A stretch of DNA of 64,000 bases from Streptomyces rugosispiralis (GCF_024505145.1 NZ_JANIAA010000003.1:434001-498000); one strand, 5' to 3'. Numbered from the stretch's first letter, positions 1 to 8,600 are shown. Notes: generated from the letters alone by a model not told the origin. Program-made: numbers and translations.

Positions 1-880
1 CCCGGCCACGCCGCCACGCTCCGCACCTTCCGCGAGACGGCGGACTACGCGGTGGCGAAGCTGCGCGCGGTCGCACCGGGGGTGAGTGGCTTTCCGGTCG
101 GTACGAAGTTCGAGAAGTGGACGTACTCCCAGAACGGCGACTGGGTCGGCGGGTTCTGGCCCGGGACGCTGTGGATGGCGTGGCTGCACAGCGGCGAGGA
201 ACGGTTCCGCACCCTGGCCCTCGCCGCCGCGGAGAAGCTCGCCCCCCGCCAGAACGACACCGGCACCCACGACCTCGGATTCCTCTTCTACCCGTCATGG
301 GTCACCGCGTGGCCCGGACGGATCCACCCCGCACGTCTACGACTTCGACCCGTCCTCCGGCGCTCCGCTCGGCCCGGCCACCGTGCAGGGCTACAGCCCG
401 GCCTCCTGCTGGTCACGCGGGCAGGCGTGGGGGATCTACGGATTCACCACCATCCACCGCCGGACCGGCCACCGGGAATTCCTCACCACCGCGCGGAAGC
501 TCGCCGACTTCGCGCTGGGCGCGCTCACCCCGGACAGCGTCCCCGTGTGGGACTACCTCGCACCACAAGCACCCCATGACATCAAGGACGCCTCCGCAGG
601 CGCGGTCATGGCCTGCGGTCTGCTCGACCTGTCCAGGGCCACCGGCGAACCGCGCTACCGCGAGGCGGCGCTGCGGCTGCTCACCGCGCTGTCGCGGACC
701 TGCCTGACCACGAACTCGGCCCGCGCCGAGGCGATCGTGGCACGCTGCACCCGCAACCGCCCGAGCGAGGACGGCGTCGAGATCTCGCTCCCCTACGCCG
801 ACTACTACCTGCTCGAAGGCATTCTGCGAGTGCTGCGCCCCGACGACGTCGACCGGGCCATCGACCTGTCCACGGTCTGA
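1..880 (+). pseudogene. GH88-like unsaturated glycuronyl hydrolase, broken and cut by window edge
   Basis: The frame is open from base 1 and gives a glycoside hydrolase family 88-like sequence (GDWVGGFWPGTLWMAWLHSG, then HDLGFLFYPSWVTAW) up to about base 312. Homology then jumps to another frame with PDGSTPHVYDFDP, CWSRGQAWGIYGF and DASAGAVMACGLLDLSR, ending at the TGA at 878-880. In GH88/GH105 enzymes, which hydrolyse unsaturated uronate from oligosaccharides, these two blocks are separated by roughly 70 residues holding the second helical repeat. That part is missing, and the reading frame changes at about 310-316. The 5' end lies outside the window. A deletion plus frameshift is the simplest reading; an assembly error is the alternative. 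Confidence 0.8.
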
Positions 881-902
881 CGCCCGCCTCGCGGGGCCAC
901 TT

Positions 903-1140
903 TCAAGAGTCGGCGATGCGGTCCATCAGACGGGTGGCGAGCAGCAGGACCTGGCGCTCGGTCTCATTGAGGCCGGTCAGCGCGGTGTCCAGCCATGCGT
1001 CACGCTGCGCCATATCGCGGGGTCAGGGATTGCGGCTGCTGACGGTCGTCGGCGGCGAGGGCACCGGCCGACATGGGCCCGTCGCGCCGCAAGTGGCCGA
1101 GGACGCTGTTCTTGTTGATGCTGAGCCCGTCCGCGGGGCG
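903..1140 (-). pseudogene. MarR-family regulator remnant with internal deletion
   Basis: On the minus strand a MarR-type helix-turn-helix can be read from about 1140 to 1021 (INKNSVLGHLRRDGPMSAG, ADDRQQPQSLT). After a junction at about 1014-1021 the frame changes, and the typical MarR C-terminal helix follows (RDAWLDTALTGLNETERQVL, then LLATRLMDRIADS), ending at the stop at 903-905. The wing and its DPxDRR region, about 40-45 residues in the family, are missing, as is the N-terminal helix. No functional DNA-binding domain is expected. The neighbouring GH88 gene shows the same kind of internal deletion. Confidence 0.7.
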
Positions 1141-1215
1141 CTCCGCATACGGCCGACCAGCCGTGGAGCAAACGCCGCGGCGACGCAACACTGAACGTAA
1201 AGATCCGCCGCCCGA

Positions 1216-1258
1216 TTTGGTCCGGACCATTGACACTAGTGGTCTAGTCCTGTTGTCT
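1216..1258 (+). promoter_or_regulatory. Chitinase promoter with two DasR-like boxes
   Basis: Two direct-repeat boxes flank the -35: TTTGGTCCGGACCATT at 1216-1231 and AGTGGTCTAGTCCTGT at 1238-1253. The second closely fits the DasR response element known from Streptomyces chitinase genes. TTGACA (1230-1235) and TTGTCT (1253-1258), 17 bp apart, form a credible promoter. DasR is a GntR regulator released by glucosamine-6-phosphate, so induction by chitin breakdown products is expected (established for the family, inferred here). Confidence 0.85.
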
Positions 1259-1366
1259 CGTGGGCGCGCGACCTCCCCCATGCCTCCCGACCATCACTCC
1301 CCACCATCCCCCTCCTCCCCCCCTCACTTCAGCTCCGCCTTCCCCCCACACCAAGGAGCGGCCCCC

Positions 1367-2536
1367 ATGAGCCTCCGTTTCCCCTCCGGCAAGAGGGTCC
1401 TGACCGGCGTGTGCGCCTCCGTCGCCGCGGCCGGGCTGCTCGCCACGGTCTCGACGACGACCGCCGACGCGGGTACCACCTCCCACACGGGCACCACTTC
1501 CGCCACCACGAAGGCGGCACTCCCCGAGCACGCGCTCGTGGGCTATCTCCACTCGAGCTTCGCCAACGGCTCCGGGTACACCCGGATGGCCGATGTCCCC
1601 GACAGCTGGGACATCATCGACCTGGCCTTCGGCGAACCCACCTCCACCACCTCCGGCGACATCCGCTTCAGCCTCTGCCCCCAGAGCGAATGCCCGAACG
1701 TCGAGTCGGAGGACGAGTTCAAGGCCGCCATCAAGGCCAAGCAGGCCGCGGGCAAGAAGGTACTGATATCCATCGGCGGACAGAACGGCCAGGTGCAGCT
1801 CACCACCACCGCGGCCCGCGACAAGTTCGTCGAGTCGGTCGGGGCGATCATCGACAAGTACGGACTGGACGGCCTCGACATCGACTTCGAGGGCCACTCG
1901 CTGTCGCTGGACGACGGCGACACCGACTTCAAGAACCCGAAGACCCCCTCGATCGTCAATCTCATCGCGGCCGTGAAGTCGCTCAAGGCGAAGTACGGCT
2001 CCGACTTCGTCCTCACCATGGCCCCGGAAACCTTCTTCGTACAGCTGGGCTACCAGTTCTACGGCTCCGGCGCCTCCGGCGGCCAGGACCCCCGCTCCGG
2101 GGCGTATCTGCCGGTCATCCACGCACTGCGGGACGATCTCACCCTGCTCCACGTCCAGGACTACAACTCCGGGCCGATCATGGGGCTCGACAACCAGTTC
2201 CACAACATGGGCAACGCCGACTTCCACATCGCGATGACCGACATGCTGCTCACCGGCTTCCCCGTCGCGGGCAAGAGCGACAACGTCTTCCCCCCGCTGG
2301 ACCCCTCCCAGGTGGCGATCGGCCTGCCCGCGAGCCCCAACGCGGGCAACGGCCACACCACGCCCGGCGATGTGTCCAAGGCCCTCAACTGCCTGACGAA
2401 GAAGAGCGACTGCGGCGGCTACGAGCCCCACGGCAGCTGGCCCGCCCTCCGCGGGCTGATGGCCTGGTCGATCAACTGGGACGGCTTCAACGGCGGCGAG
2501 TTCTCGAAGAACTTCGACACCTACTACGGCCGCTGA
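1367..2536 (+). CDS. Secreted GH18 chitinase, catalytic domain only
   Basis: A 389-residue protein. The ATG at 1367 has AAGGAG at 1353-1358 and is followed by a Sec-type signal peptide (GKR, hydrophobic core, AxA-like cut near residue 35). A short Thr/Ser-rich linker precedes one GH18 TIM barrel. KVLISIGGQNG and the catalytic DGLDIDFE motif (D171, D173, acid/base E175) are intact, so it should hydrolyse beta-1,4-GlcNAc bonds in chitin outside the cell. No carbohydrate-binding module is present. The DasR-type boxes upstream place it in the chitin regulon. Homology could be read further upstream only into unrelated sequence, so 1367 is the start. Confidence 0.95.
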   Translation: MSLRFPSGKRVLTGVCASVAAAGLLATVSTTTADAGTTSHTGTTSATTKAALPEHALVGYLHSSFANGSGYTRMADVPDSWDIIDLAFGEPTSTTSGDIRFSLCPQSECPNVESEDEFKAAIKAKQAAGKKVLISIGGQNGQVQLTTTAARDKFVESVGAIIDKYGLDGLDIDFEGHSLSLDDGDTDFKNPKTPSIVNLIAAVKSLKAKYGSDFVLTMAPETFFVQLGYQFYGSGASGGQDPRSGAYLPVIHALRDDLTLLHVQDYNSGPIMGLDNQFHNMGNADFHIAMTDMLLTGFPVAGKSDNVFPPLDPSQVAIGLPASPNAGNGHTTPGDVSKALNCLTKKSDCGGYEPHGSWPALRGLMAWSINWDGFNGGEFSKNFDTYYGR

Positions 2537-2543
2537 GCCATCG

Positions 2544-2580
2544 CCCCGGGCATGGGCGTCGGTGGCGCCCATGCCCGGGG
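2544..2580 (+). terminator. Chitinase terminator hairpin
   Basis: A perfect 15-bp stem (CCCCGGGCATGGGCG at 2544-2558 with its complement at 2566-2580) around a 7-nt loop begins 7 bp after the chitinase stop. There is no U-tract, as is usual in Streptomyces. Confidence 0.85.
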
Positions 2581-2629
2581 CTTGCCTTCGTGTGCGCTTC
2601 AACTCCTACCGTTCACCGGCATGGAGACC

Positions 2630-3616
2630 ATGGCGCACAACAGGACCCTGGGCCGCAGCGGCATCGACGTGAGCCCCCTCGGCTTCGGCTGCTGGGCCAT
2701 CGGCGGTGAGTGGCAGTCCACCGACGGGCAGCCCCTGGGCTGGGGCAAGGTCGACGACGACGAGTCGGTGCGCGCGATCCGGCGCGCACTCGACCTCGGC
2801 GTGACCTTCTTCGACACCGCCGACGCGTACGGCACCGGCCACAGCGAACGCGTGCTCGGCCGGGCCCTCGGCAAGCGCCGCGGCGATGTCGTCGTCGCCA
2901 CGAAATGGGGCAATGTCTTCGACGAGCGGACCCGGATCCGCGAGGGCCAGGACGACTCGCCGGAGCACGTACGCCGCGCCCTGACCGCCTCGCTGCGACG
3001 CCTGGACACGGACCACATCGATCTGTACCAGCTTCACATCTCCGACGCCGGTCCCGAGCGGGCCGCCCAACTCCGCGAGGCGTGCGAGGAGTTGGTGCAC
3101 GAGGGACTGATCCGCGGGTACGCGTGGAGCACCGATGACCCCACCCGGGCCGCCGTCTTCGCCGAGGGCCCGCACTGCGCGGCCGTCCAGCACCGCCTGA
3201 ACATCCTCCAGGACGCGCCCGAACTCCTCGCGCTCTGCGCGGAGTCGGACCTCGCCAGCGTCAACCGCAGCCCGCTGGCCATGGGGTTGCTCGCCGGCAA
3301 GCACACCGCCGGGAGCGCCCTGGACAGCGGGGACATCCGCAACGCACCGCCCGCCTGGCTGCCGGGGTTCATCGCGAACGCGGGCGCGGACCCGGCCTGG
3401 CTCCAGCGGGTCGACGCCCTGCGGTCCATCCTCACCAGCGACGGCCGTACCCTCGCGCAGGGCGCCCTCGCCTGGATCTGGGCCCGCAGCCCGCGGACGA
3501 TCCCCATCCCCGGCTTCCGTACGGTCGCCCAGGCCGAGGAGAACGCGGGCGCGATCACGAAGGGGCCGCTCACGGCCGGGCAGATGGCCGATGTCGAGCG
3601 GATCCTGGGGCGGTGA
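2630..3616 (+). CDS. Aldo/keto reductase
   Basis: A 328-residue protein from ATG 2630 (ATG 2621, METMAHN, is also possible; neither has a clear ribosome site, so leaderless translation is conceivable). It matches the AKR superfamily, NADPH-dependent carbonyl reductases with a TIM barrel. The catalytic tetrad is visible as Asp and Tyr in FFDTADAYGTGHSE, Lys in VVATKWG and His in LYQLHISD, and the cofactor segment near the C-terminus reads IPIPGFRT. It resembles the YajO/Tas-like group, and its substrate cannot be told from sequence. It lies 93 bp behind the chitinase, beyond that gene's terminator. Confidence 0.9.
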   Translation: MAHNRTLGRSGIDVSPLGFGCWAIGGEWQSTDGQPLGWGKVDDDESVRAIRRALDLGVTFFDTADAYGTGHSERVLGRALGKRRGDVVVATKWGNVFDERTRIREGQDDSPEHVRRALTASLRRLDTDHIDLYQLHISDAGPERAAQLREACEELVHEGLIRGYAWSTDDPTRAAVFAEGPHCAAVQHRLNILQDAPELLALCAESDLASVNRSPLAMGLLAGKHTAGSALDSGDIRNAPPAWLPGFIANAGADPAWLQRVDALRSILTSDGRTLAQGALAWIWARSPRTIPIPGFRTVAQAEENAGAITKGPLTAGQMADVERILGR

Positions 3617-3624
3617 GCGGAGGC

Positions 3625-3694
3625 GGTATGCGGTGTGTGGTATGCGGTGTGTGGTATGCGGTGTGTGGTATGCGGTGTGTGGTATGCGGTGTGC
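3625..3694. repeat. 14-bp minisatellite, five tandem units
   Basis: The unit GGTATGCGGTGTGT is repeated at 3625, 3639, 3653, 3667 and 3681. Only the last unit differs, in its final base. The array fills the gap between two convergent genes and touches the stop codon of the monooxygenase at 3695. It is a likely variable-number repeat. Confidence 0.95.
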
Positions 3695-5359
3695 TCAGCG
3701 TGAGTCGACCCACCGCTGAATCGCCGCGTCGAGCCCCTTGAGGACGCCGTCGTCGGACATGGCGGTGCCGGACATGGCGGTTCCGGACGTTGCGCCCTCG
3801 GACGTTGCGCTGTCGCGCGAGTCGGCCCAGGCGATGACACCGTCGGGACGTACGAGCAGGCTGGGTGGCGACGTGGCGGAGGCGGGATCCGCCACGTACG
3901 CGATCCGGTGTTCCATCGGCCGCACGGCCCGCCCGAATCGCCCGTCGGGCGAACGGTCGACGAGGACGAAACGGCCGTCGTGGGCGTGGTCGGCGAGCCG
4001 GTCGCCGGAGGACAGCGCGACATCCCCGGCGATCGCGCCGACCGGCCCCGCCGCCCCATCGGCCACGTCATAGCGCTGTGTGATCCCGGACGTCAGCGCG
4101 ACCACGCGGTTCATCGCGCCCGGCACGGTGAACAGTTCCCCGCCGACGACTTCGCGCAGCCGCGCCGTGTGTTCGTCGCCGCGCATCAGGGCCACCTGCG
4201 CCCGCGTCCAGTCGAGCACCCACGCCGCGATCGGGTGGCGTTCGCTCTCGTAGGTGTCGAGCAGTCCGGCCGGGGCGTCTCCCCGCACGGTCGCGGCGAG
4301 CTTCCAGCCGAGGTTGACCGCGTCGCCGAGGCCGAGGTTCAGGCCCTGGCCGCTGAACGGCGCGTGCACATGCGCGGCATCGCCCGCGAGCAGCACCCGG
4401 CCGCGCCGGTAGGACTCGGCCTGCCGGGCGTTGTCGGACCAGCGGGTCGCCCGGCCGCGCAGGCCCTTGAGCGTCACATCGACACCGGTGACCTCGCGTA
4501 TGACCTCCTGGAGTTCGTCGAGCGTGACGGGGGCGTCGCGGTCCTGCGGCCGCGGGCCGAAACGGGCGACGAGAACGCGCCCGGGGATCGGGCCATAGGC
4601 GTAGATGCCACGGGGTGTCCACGTCCAGCCGCGGCTCAGCGCGCCGGGGTCGTCGAAGTCGGCCACCGCCTGGTACCCCACCAGTTGGGGATCGGTGCCG
4701 GTGAAGCCGATGCCCAGTTGCCCGCGGATCGCGCCGCGGCCGCCGTCGGCCGCGACGACCCACCCGGCCGTCATCTCGCCCGCGCTGGTCTCCACCACGA
4801 CATCGGCGTCGCCGGTGAGGTCCGCTTCCGCCGCGGGTCGCGTGCCACCCGCATCGCGCACCCGCACACCGCGCACCTCGACACCGCGGCGCACCTCCAC
4901 GCCGAGACGGGCGCAGTGCTCCCCGAGCAGCAGCTCGAGATCGTACTGGGGCACGAGGACGCCACCCGAGGCCGCGGTGTGCGCGGCCAGCACCGGGTCG
5001 CCCTGATCGACCAGCTCATCGCGGAACAGCATGCCCGCGAAATGCCCGGCGACCGGGAAGCGGCGCGCACCCCGCGCACCCCGGTCCAACTGGTCGACGA
5101 GGGCGTTCTTCCGGCCGCGGCCCGCGAAGGCACCGACGGACGCCAGCAGCCGGCGCTGCACATCCTCCGCGGCCGGCAACAGCCCGCGCCGGTCGAGGAT
5201 CTCCGCGCTGGCGACATTGATCGACCCGGCCTTGATCGTCGGATCGGGCTCCTGAAGCCGCTCCAGGACCATCACCCGTACGCCCTGGAGTGCCAGTTCG
5301 CCGGCGAGGAAGAGCCCCGTGGGCCCGGCTCCGACGACGATCACATCGCTGCGCCGCAT
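3695..5359 (-). CDS. FAD-dependent aromatic-type monooxygenase
   Basis: A 554-residue class A flavoprotein monooxygenase from ATG 5359, which has AAGGAG 6-7 nt upstream; an earlier ATG at 5377 would overlap the operator. Visible motifs are the Rossmann VIVVGAGPTGLFLAGELAL, VVAADGGRGAIRG (DG motif) and GDAAHVHAPFSGQGLN, followed by the C-terminal thioredoxin-like extension typical of the PheA/TfdB group. The closest recognisable style is rifampicin/tetracycline-type hydroxylases (SERHPIAAWVL-like segment). It probably hydroxylates an aromatic or antibiotic substrate with NAD(P)H. It is divergent from a TetR gene with a shared operator, which suggests inducible detoxification (inference). Confidence 0.88.
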   Translation of the reverse strand: MRRSDVIVVGAGPTGLFLAGELALQGVRVMVLERLQEPDPTIKAGSINVASAEILDRRGLLPAAEDVQRRLLASVGAFAGRGRKNALVDQLDRGARGARRFPVAGHFAGMLFRDELVDQGDPVLAAHTAASGGVLVPQYDLELLLGEHCARLGVEVRRGVEVRGVRVRDAGGTRPAAEADLTGDADVVVETSAGEMTAGWVVAADGGRGAIRGQLGIGFTGTDPQLVGYQAVADFDDPGALSRGWTWTPRGIYAYGPIPGRVLVARFGPRPQDRDAPVTLDELQEVIREVTGVDVTLKGLRGRATRWSDNARQAESYRRGRVLLAGDAAHVHAPFSGQGLNLGLGDAVNLGWKLAATVRGDAPAGLLDTYESERHPIAAWVLDWTRAQVALMRGDEHTARLREVVGGELFTVPGAMNRVVALTSGITQRYDVADGAAGPVGAIAGDVALSSGDRLADHAHDGRFVLVDRSPDGRFGRAVRPMEHRIAYVADPASATSPPSLLVRPDGVIAWADSRDSATSEGATSGTAMSGTAMSDDGVLKGLDAAIQRWVDSR

Positions 5360-5376
5360 GACACGCTCCTTCTGCA

Positions 5377-5402
5377 TTTACCCGGTAAACTTACTCGGTA
5401 AA
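5377..5402. promoter_or_regulatory. TetR operator between monooxygenase and regulator
   Basis: A perfect 13-bp palindrome, TTTACCCGGTAAA (5377-5389), is followed by a near copy, TTACTCGGTAAA (5391-5402). It is the most AT-rich stretch of the gap. The position between the divergent starts fits repression of both genes. Confidence 0.8.
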
Positions 5403-5429
5403 GGTAACGGGAAGGGCTAGCGTTGTCAC

Positions 5430-6056
5430 ATGCCGAATCGAGGGGACCGTGGCGGAGCGCAGACCCGGGCTCGCATCGCTTCCGTCGCGACCGAGCTGTT
5501 CCTGGAGCGCGGGTTCGATGACGTGACCATCAACGAGGTCGCAGCGGCCGCCGGAGTGTCGAAGGTGACGGTCTTCGCACACTTCGACCGCAAAGAGGAC
5601 CTCCTGTTCGACCGCTTCCCGGAGGCCCTCGACACCGTGCGAACCGTGCTCCGCGAGCGCGCGGATGACATGGACCCCGTCGAAGCGATGCGCCGAGCCG
5701 CCCTCGCGCTGGCCACGGAACGCCATGTGCTGTCCGGGCTCGGGGAGGGTGTCGAGCCGTTCCTGCGTACCGTGATGGCGTCCCCCGCGCTGATCGCACG
5801 GCTCCGCCTCTTCGCGTCCGAGATGGAGGAGACACTCGCGGCGGAACTCGACGCCGACGCGCGCTTCTCCGGTGACAGCACGCTGACCGCGGCCCTGCTC
5901 GTCGCCGCGTACCGCACGGTCGCCATCGACACGGTGCAGCGACGACTCTCCGGAGCGGACATCGAGGAGATCGGCGCCGCGCATCAACGCCGTCTGAGGC
6001 TCGCCTTCGACGCGCTGGCGGGTGGACTGAACAGGGCGTCGCCGACGGGGAGTTGA
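5430..6056 (+). CDS. TetR-family regulator
   Basis: A 208-residue protein with an N-terminal TetR helix-turn-helix (ARIASVATELFLERGFDD, then VSKVTVFAHFDRKEDLLFDR) and a divergent ligand-binding domain. The ATG at 5430 has GGGAAGG about 14 nt upstream, which is distant. The divergent monooxygenase and the paired TTTACC/GGTAAA boxes point to local autoregulated repression. The inducer is unknown. Confidence 0.9.
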   Translation: MPNRGDRGGAQTRARIASVATELFLERGFDDVTINEVAAAAGVSKVTVFAHFDRKEDLLFDRFPEALDTVRTVLRERADDMDPVEAMRRAALALATERHVLSGLGEGVEPFLRTVMASPALIARLRLFASEMEETLAAELDADARFSGDSTLTAALLVAAYRTVAIDTVQRRLSGADIEEIGAAHQRRLRLAFDALAGGLNRASPTGS

Positions 6057-6085
6057 GTCTCGCCGGAGGCCGTCGCGGGGGCGGC

Positions 6086-6859
6086 TCAGACCACCGGGAT
6101 GATGCCGCCGTCGACCCGGAACTCGGCCCCGGTGAGCCACTTGCCGCGGTGGGAGGCGAGGAACGCGATCATCTCCGCCACGTCCTCGGGTTCGCCGGGG
6201 CGCCCCATCGGCACCTTCAGGTGGTCCACGATCTGCTGCTTCACCTCGTCGAAGGTGACCCCTTGGCGGTCGGCCATCCGCTGGAGGTGGCCGACCGCTC
6301 CCTCCGTGGCGACGAAGCCGGGCAGCACGCACACCACGCGGACGCCGTGCTCCCCCACCTCAGTCGCCAGCTCGCGGCTGTACGCGTTGAGCGCCGCCTT
6401 CGCCGCGGCGTACGACGCCTCGGCACGCTGTGGGAGCCGACTCGCGATCGAGGAGACGTGCACCACGACGCCGGAGCCGCGCTCGACCATCCCGGGCACC
6501 AGGGCCCGGTCGATCCGGACGGCGCTGAGCAGGTTCATCTCCAGGTCGGCGAGCCAGGACGCGTCGGACCGCTTGAGGGTCGGCATCGGGGCGGTCGCGG
6601 CTCCCGCGTTGCTGACCAGGACGTCGATGCCCCCGACGCTGTCCAGCACCCGTCGGCCGAGGTCCGCCACGCCCTCCTCGGACCGCAGGTCCACGGGGAA
6701 GAAGGTGGCCGGCAGGTCTTCCGGGGGCGCGGTGCGCGAGGCCGTCAGTACGGTCGCGCCGGCGGCGGCGAAGCGACGGGCCGTCGCCTCTCCCAGTCCA
6801 CGGCTGCCGCCGGTGACCAGCACTCGCAGGCCGCTGAACCCCTCATCCACGATCGTCAT
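6086..6859 (-). CDS. SDR-family oxidoreductase
   Basis: A 257-residue classical short-chain dehydrogenase/reductase. It has the TGGSRGLG cofactor motif (residues 16-23), SNAG, the catalytic Ser in VSSIAS and the YAAAK Tyr-Lys pair, and ends in the usual GAEFRVDGG segment. It probably uses NADP(H) because Arg follows the glycine motif (TASRT at the second strand). Its substrate is unknown. It is divergent from a TetR gene and shares a long inverted repeat with it. Confidence 0.93.
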   Translation of the reverse strand: MTIVDEGFSGLRVLVTGGSRGLGEATARRFAAAGATVLTASRTAPPEDLPATFFPVDLRSEEGVADLGRRVLDSVGGIDVLVSNAGAATAPMPTLKRSDASWLADLEMNLLSAVRIDRALVPGMVERGSGVVVHVSSIASRLPQRAEASYAAAKAALNAYSRELATEVGEHGVRVVCVLPGFVATEGAVGHLQRMADRQGVTFDEVKQQIVDHLKVPMGRPGEPEDVAEMIAFLASHRGKWLTGAEFRVDGGIIPVV

Positions 6860-6876
6860 TCGGGTACTCCTTCAGT

Positions 6877-6942
6877 AAGGTGAACCGGACTCCGGAAACC
6901 GACTCGAGAAACTGTACACACAACCGGAGTCCGACTCACCTT
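6877..6942. promoter_or_regulatory. Long inverted-repeat operator for SDR/TetR pair
   Basis: A 19-bp arm at 6877-6895 (AAGGTGAACCGGACTCCGG) pairs with 6924-6942 at 17 of 19 positions, with a 28-bp spacer holding TGTACA. Each arm carries CCGGACTCCGG or its mirror, which suggests two regulator sites covering both divergent promoters. Confidence 0.8.
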
Positions 6943-6953
6943 ATGGAGGACCG

Positions 6954-7529
6954 TTGCCGTCATCACGCCCGTTGCGCGCCGATGCCCGCCGTAACCGCGA
7001 AGCGCTCCTGACCGCGGCGCGCGAGGCATTCCTCACCGGGGACGCCGACGCCCATGTGGAGGAGATCGCCCGGCGAGCCGGGGTGGCGGTCGGCACGCTC
7101 TACCGCCACTTCGAGACGCGCGAAGCGCTCGTCGCGGAGGTGTACCGCCAGGAGGTCGCCGAACTCTGCGCGGCCCCCGCCCGGCTGCTCGCGGACCACG
7201 CCCCGGACGAGGCTCTGCGCCGCTTCCTGCTGCTGCTCGTGGCCCACTCGGCCGTGGGCAAAGGCATGGCCGAGGCGCTGGAGAGCATCATGGCGACGGA
7301 CTCCCCGATCTTCGACGACGCACGCGCCGAGATGGCTCGCGCCCTGGACGAACTGCTCGCCGCGGGGGTCGCCGCCGGTGCCATCCGCCCCGGCGTCAGC
7401 GGACGCGTCCTGCTACGCGCGCTCGGCGGCATCTGCGGAATGCGCGCCAAGGGGTGGGAGGACGACGCGGTACGCATCACCGCGATCCTCTACGACGGGC
7501 TGCGCCTCGGCGCGGCGAGCCGCGGCTGA
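6954..7529 (+). CDS. TetR-family regulator, TTG start
   Basis: A 191-residue protein (LRADARRNREALLTAAREAF, VAVGTLYRHFETREALVAEV) with a TetR DNA-binding domain and a SbtR-like C-terminal region. The start is a TTG at 6954 with GGAGGA only 3 nt upstream; no in-frame ATG or GTG lies near. The weak start may keep repressor levels low. The inverted repeat at 6877-6942 is the likely operator for this gene and the divergent SDR. Confidence 0.88.
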   Translation: MPSSRPLRADARRNREALLTAAREAFLTGDADAHVEEIARRAGVAVGTLYRHFETREALVAEVYRQEVAELCAAPARLLADHAPDEALRRFLLLLVAHSAVGKGMAEALESIMATDSPIFDDARAEMARALDELLAAGVAAGAIRPGVSGRVLLRALGGICGMRAKGWEDDAVRITAILYDGLRLGAASRG

Positions 7530-7539
7530 ACGGCCCGCG

Positions 7540-8409
7540 TCAGTCGTCCGCCACCGGGTGGCCGACGGACTGCGCGGCCCATGAAGCGAGGATGCGCAGC
7601 CGGTCGTGGCTGGGTGTGCCGGGTTCGGCGGTCAGGGTGATGAGCTGCTGGTCGGGGTCGTCGGTGCAGGTGAGGAAGGACCAGTCGAGGGTGAGCTCGC
7701 CGACGACCGGATGCCGCAGGACCTTCGTGCCCGTGCCCTGGACGGCGACGCGATGGGCGCCCCACCACCGCCGGAAGTCGGGGTCCTGAAGTGACAGCTC
7801 GCCCACCAGCTTGGCCAGCCGTGGATCCTTCGGGTCCCGGGCGGCCTCCATGCGCAGCTGCGCCAGGCTGGTCTGTGCCACCCAGTCCCAGTCCGGGTAC
7901 AGCGACCTGATGGCCGGTTCGCGGAAGACCAGCCGTACGAAGTTGCGCTGCTCCACCGGGATGCGCGCGAAGTCGGTGAACAGGGCTGCGGCCATGGGGT
8001 TCCAGGCCAGGATGTCGGTGCGCCGGCCCAGGACGACGGCGGGCGTGGTGGCGAGGTCGTCCAGCAGCCGCCGCAGTTGCGGGTGGACCTTCTGCGCGGT
8101 GCGCCGACGGGGCCGGGCGGCGTCCCGGCCGGACAGCTCGAACATGTAGGCACGCTCGCCGTCGTCGAGCCGCAGAACGCGCGCGAGGATGTCCAGCACC
8201 GGTTCGGAAGCCTGGCGGCGGCCCTGCTCAAGGCGCGTGTAGTAGTCGGGGCTGATCGACGCCAGCAAGGCCACTTCCTCCCGGCGCAGCCCCTTGACCC
8301 TGCGCCTGCCCGCCGAATCGGGCAGCCCGACCTGGGCCGGGCTCAGCTCCCTGCGCCGCGCCTTGAGGAAGGCGCCCAGTTCGCTGTGGTGCGCGTCGCT
8401 GCTGCTCAT
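7540..8409 (-). CDS. XRE-family regulator with MmyB-like ligand domain
   Basis: A 289-residue protein from ATG 8409. The N-terminal helix-turn-helix contains the typical GLRREEVALLASISPDYYTR and LEQGRRQASEPVLDILARVL. The C-terminal half matches the MmyB-like/PAS-type domain (LGRRTDILAWNPMAAALF, FVRLVFREP, RWWGAHRV). Such proteins normally repress or activate a divergent oxidoreductase or hydrolase gene, and a divergent alpha/beta hydrolase is present here with two dyads between them. The effector is unknown. Confidence 0.92.
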   Translation of the reverse strand: MSSSDAHHSELGAFLKARRRELSPAQVGLPDSAGRRRVKGLRREEVALLASISPDYYTRLEQGRRQASEPVLDILARVLRLDDGERAYMFELSGRDAARPRRRTAQKVHPQLRRLLDDLATTPAVVLGRRTDILAWNPMAAALFTDFARIPVEQRNFVRLVFREPAIRSLYPDWDWVAQTSLAQLRMEAARDPKDPRLAKLVGELSLQDPDFRRWWGAHRVAVQGTGTKVLRHPVVGELTLDWSFLTCTDDPDQQLITLTAEPGTPSHDRLRILASWAAQSVGHPVADD

Positions 8410-8455
8410 AGCCACAAGTCTGACAAACAACGACGGTCGTGACAGGGGGCCTGGC

Positions 8456-8485
8456 CTGTCCCAGGACAGCGTTGTCCGGGGACAG
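8456..8485. promoter_or_regulatory. Two phased dyads, likely XRE operator
   Basis: CTGTCCCAGGACAG (8456-8469, perfect 6-2-6) and TTGTCCGGGGACAG (8472-8485, one mismatch) are 16 bp apart, between divergent genes starting at 8409 and 8601. Confidence 0.8.
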
Positions 8486-8600
8486 AAGACGCCCCTTACC
8501 CGCTCGCGTGGCGCATGCGAGCGTCGGTGCCGTGACCGGCGGACGGCCCGCCCCACTCATCCGCACCCACCATCCGCACCCACCCAGGAGCCACAGAACC

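Noticed and set aside
1244..2602. Long open frame antisense to the chitinase
   Set aside because: High-GC third-position bias makes long antisense frames; the composition is low-complexity and no family is recognisable.
3625..3694. Possible CRISPR array
   Set aside because: The 14-bp units are contiguous with no spacers and there are no cas genes.
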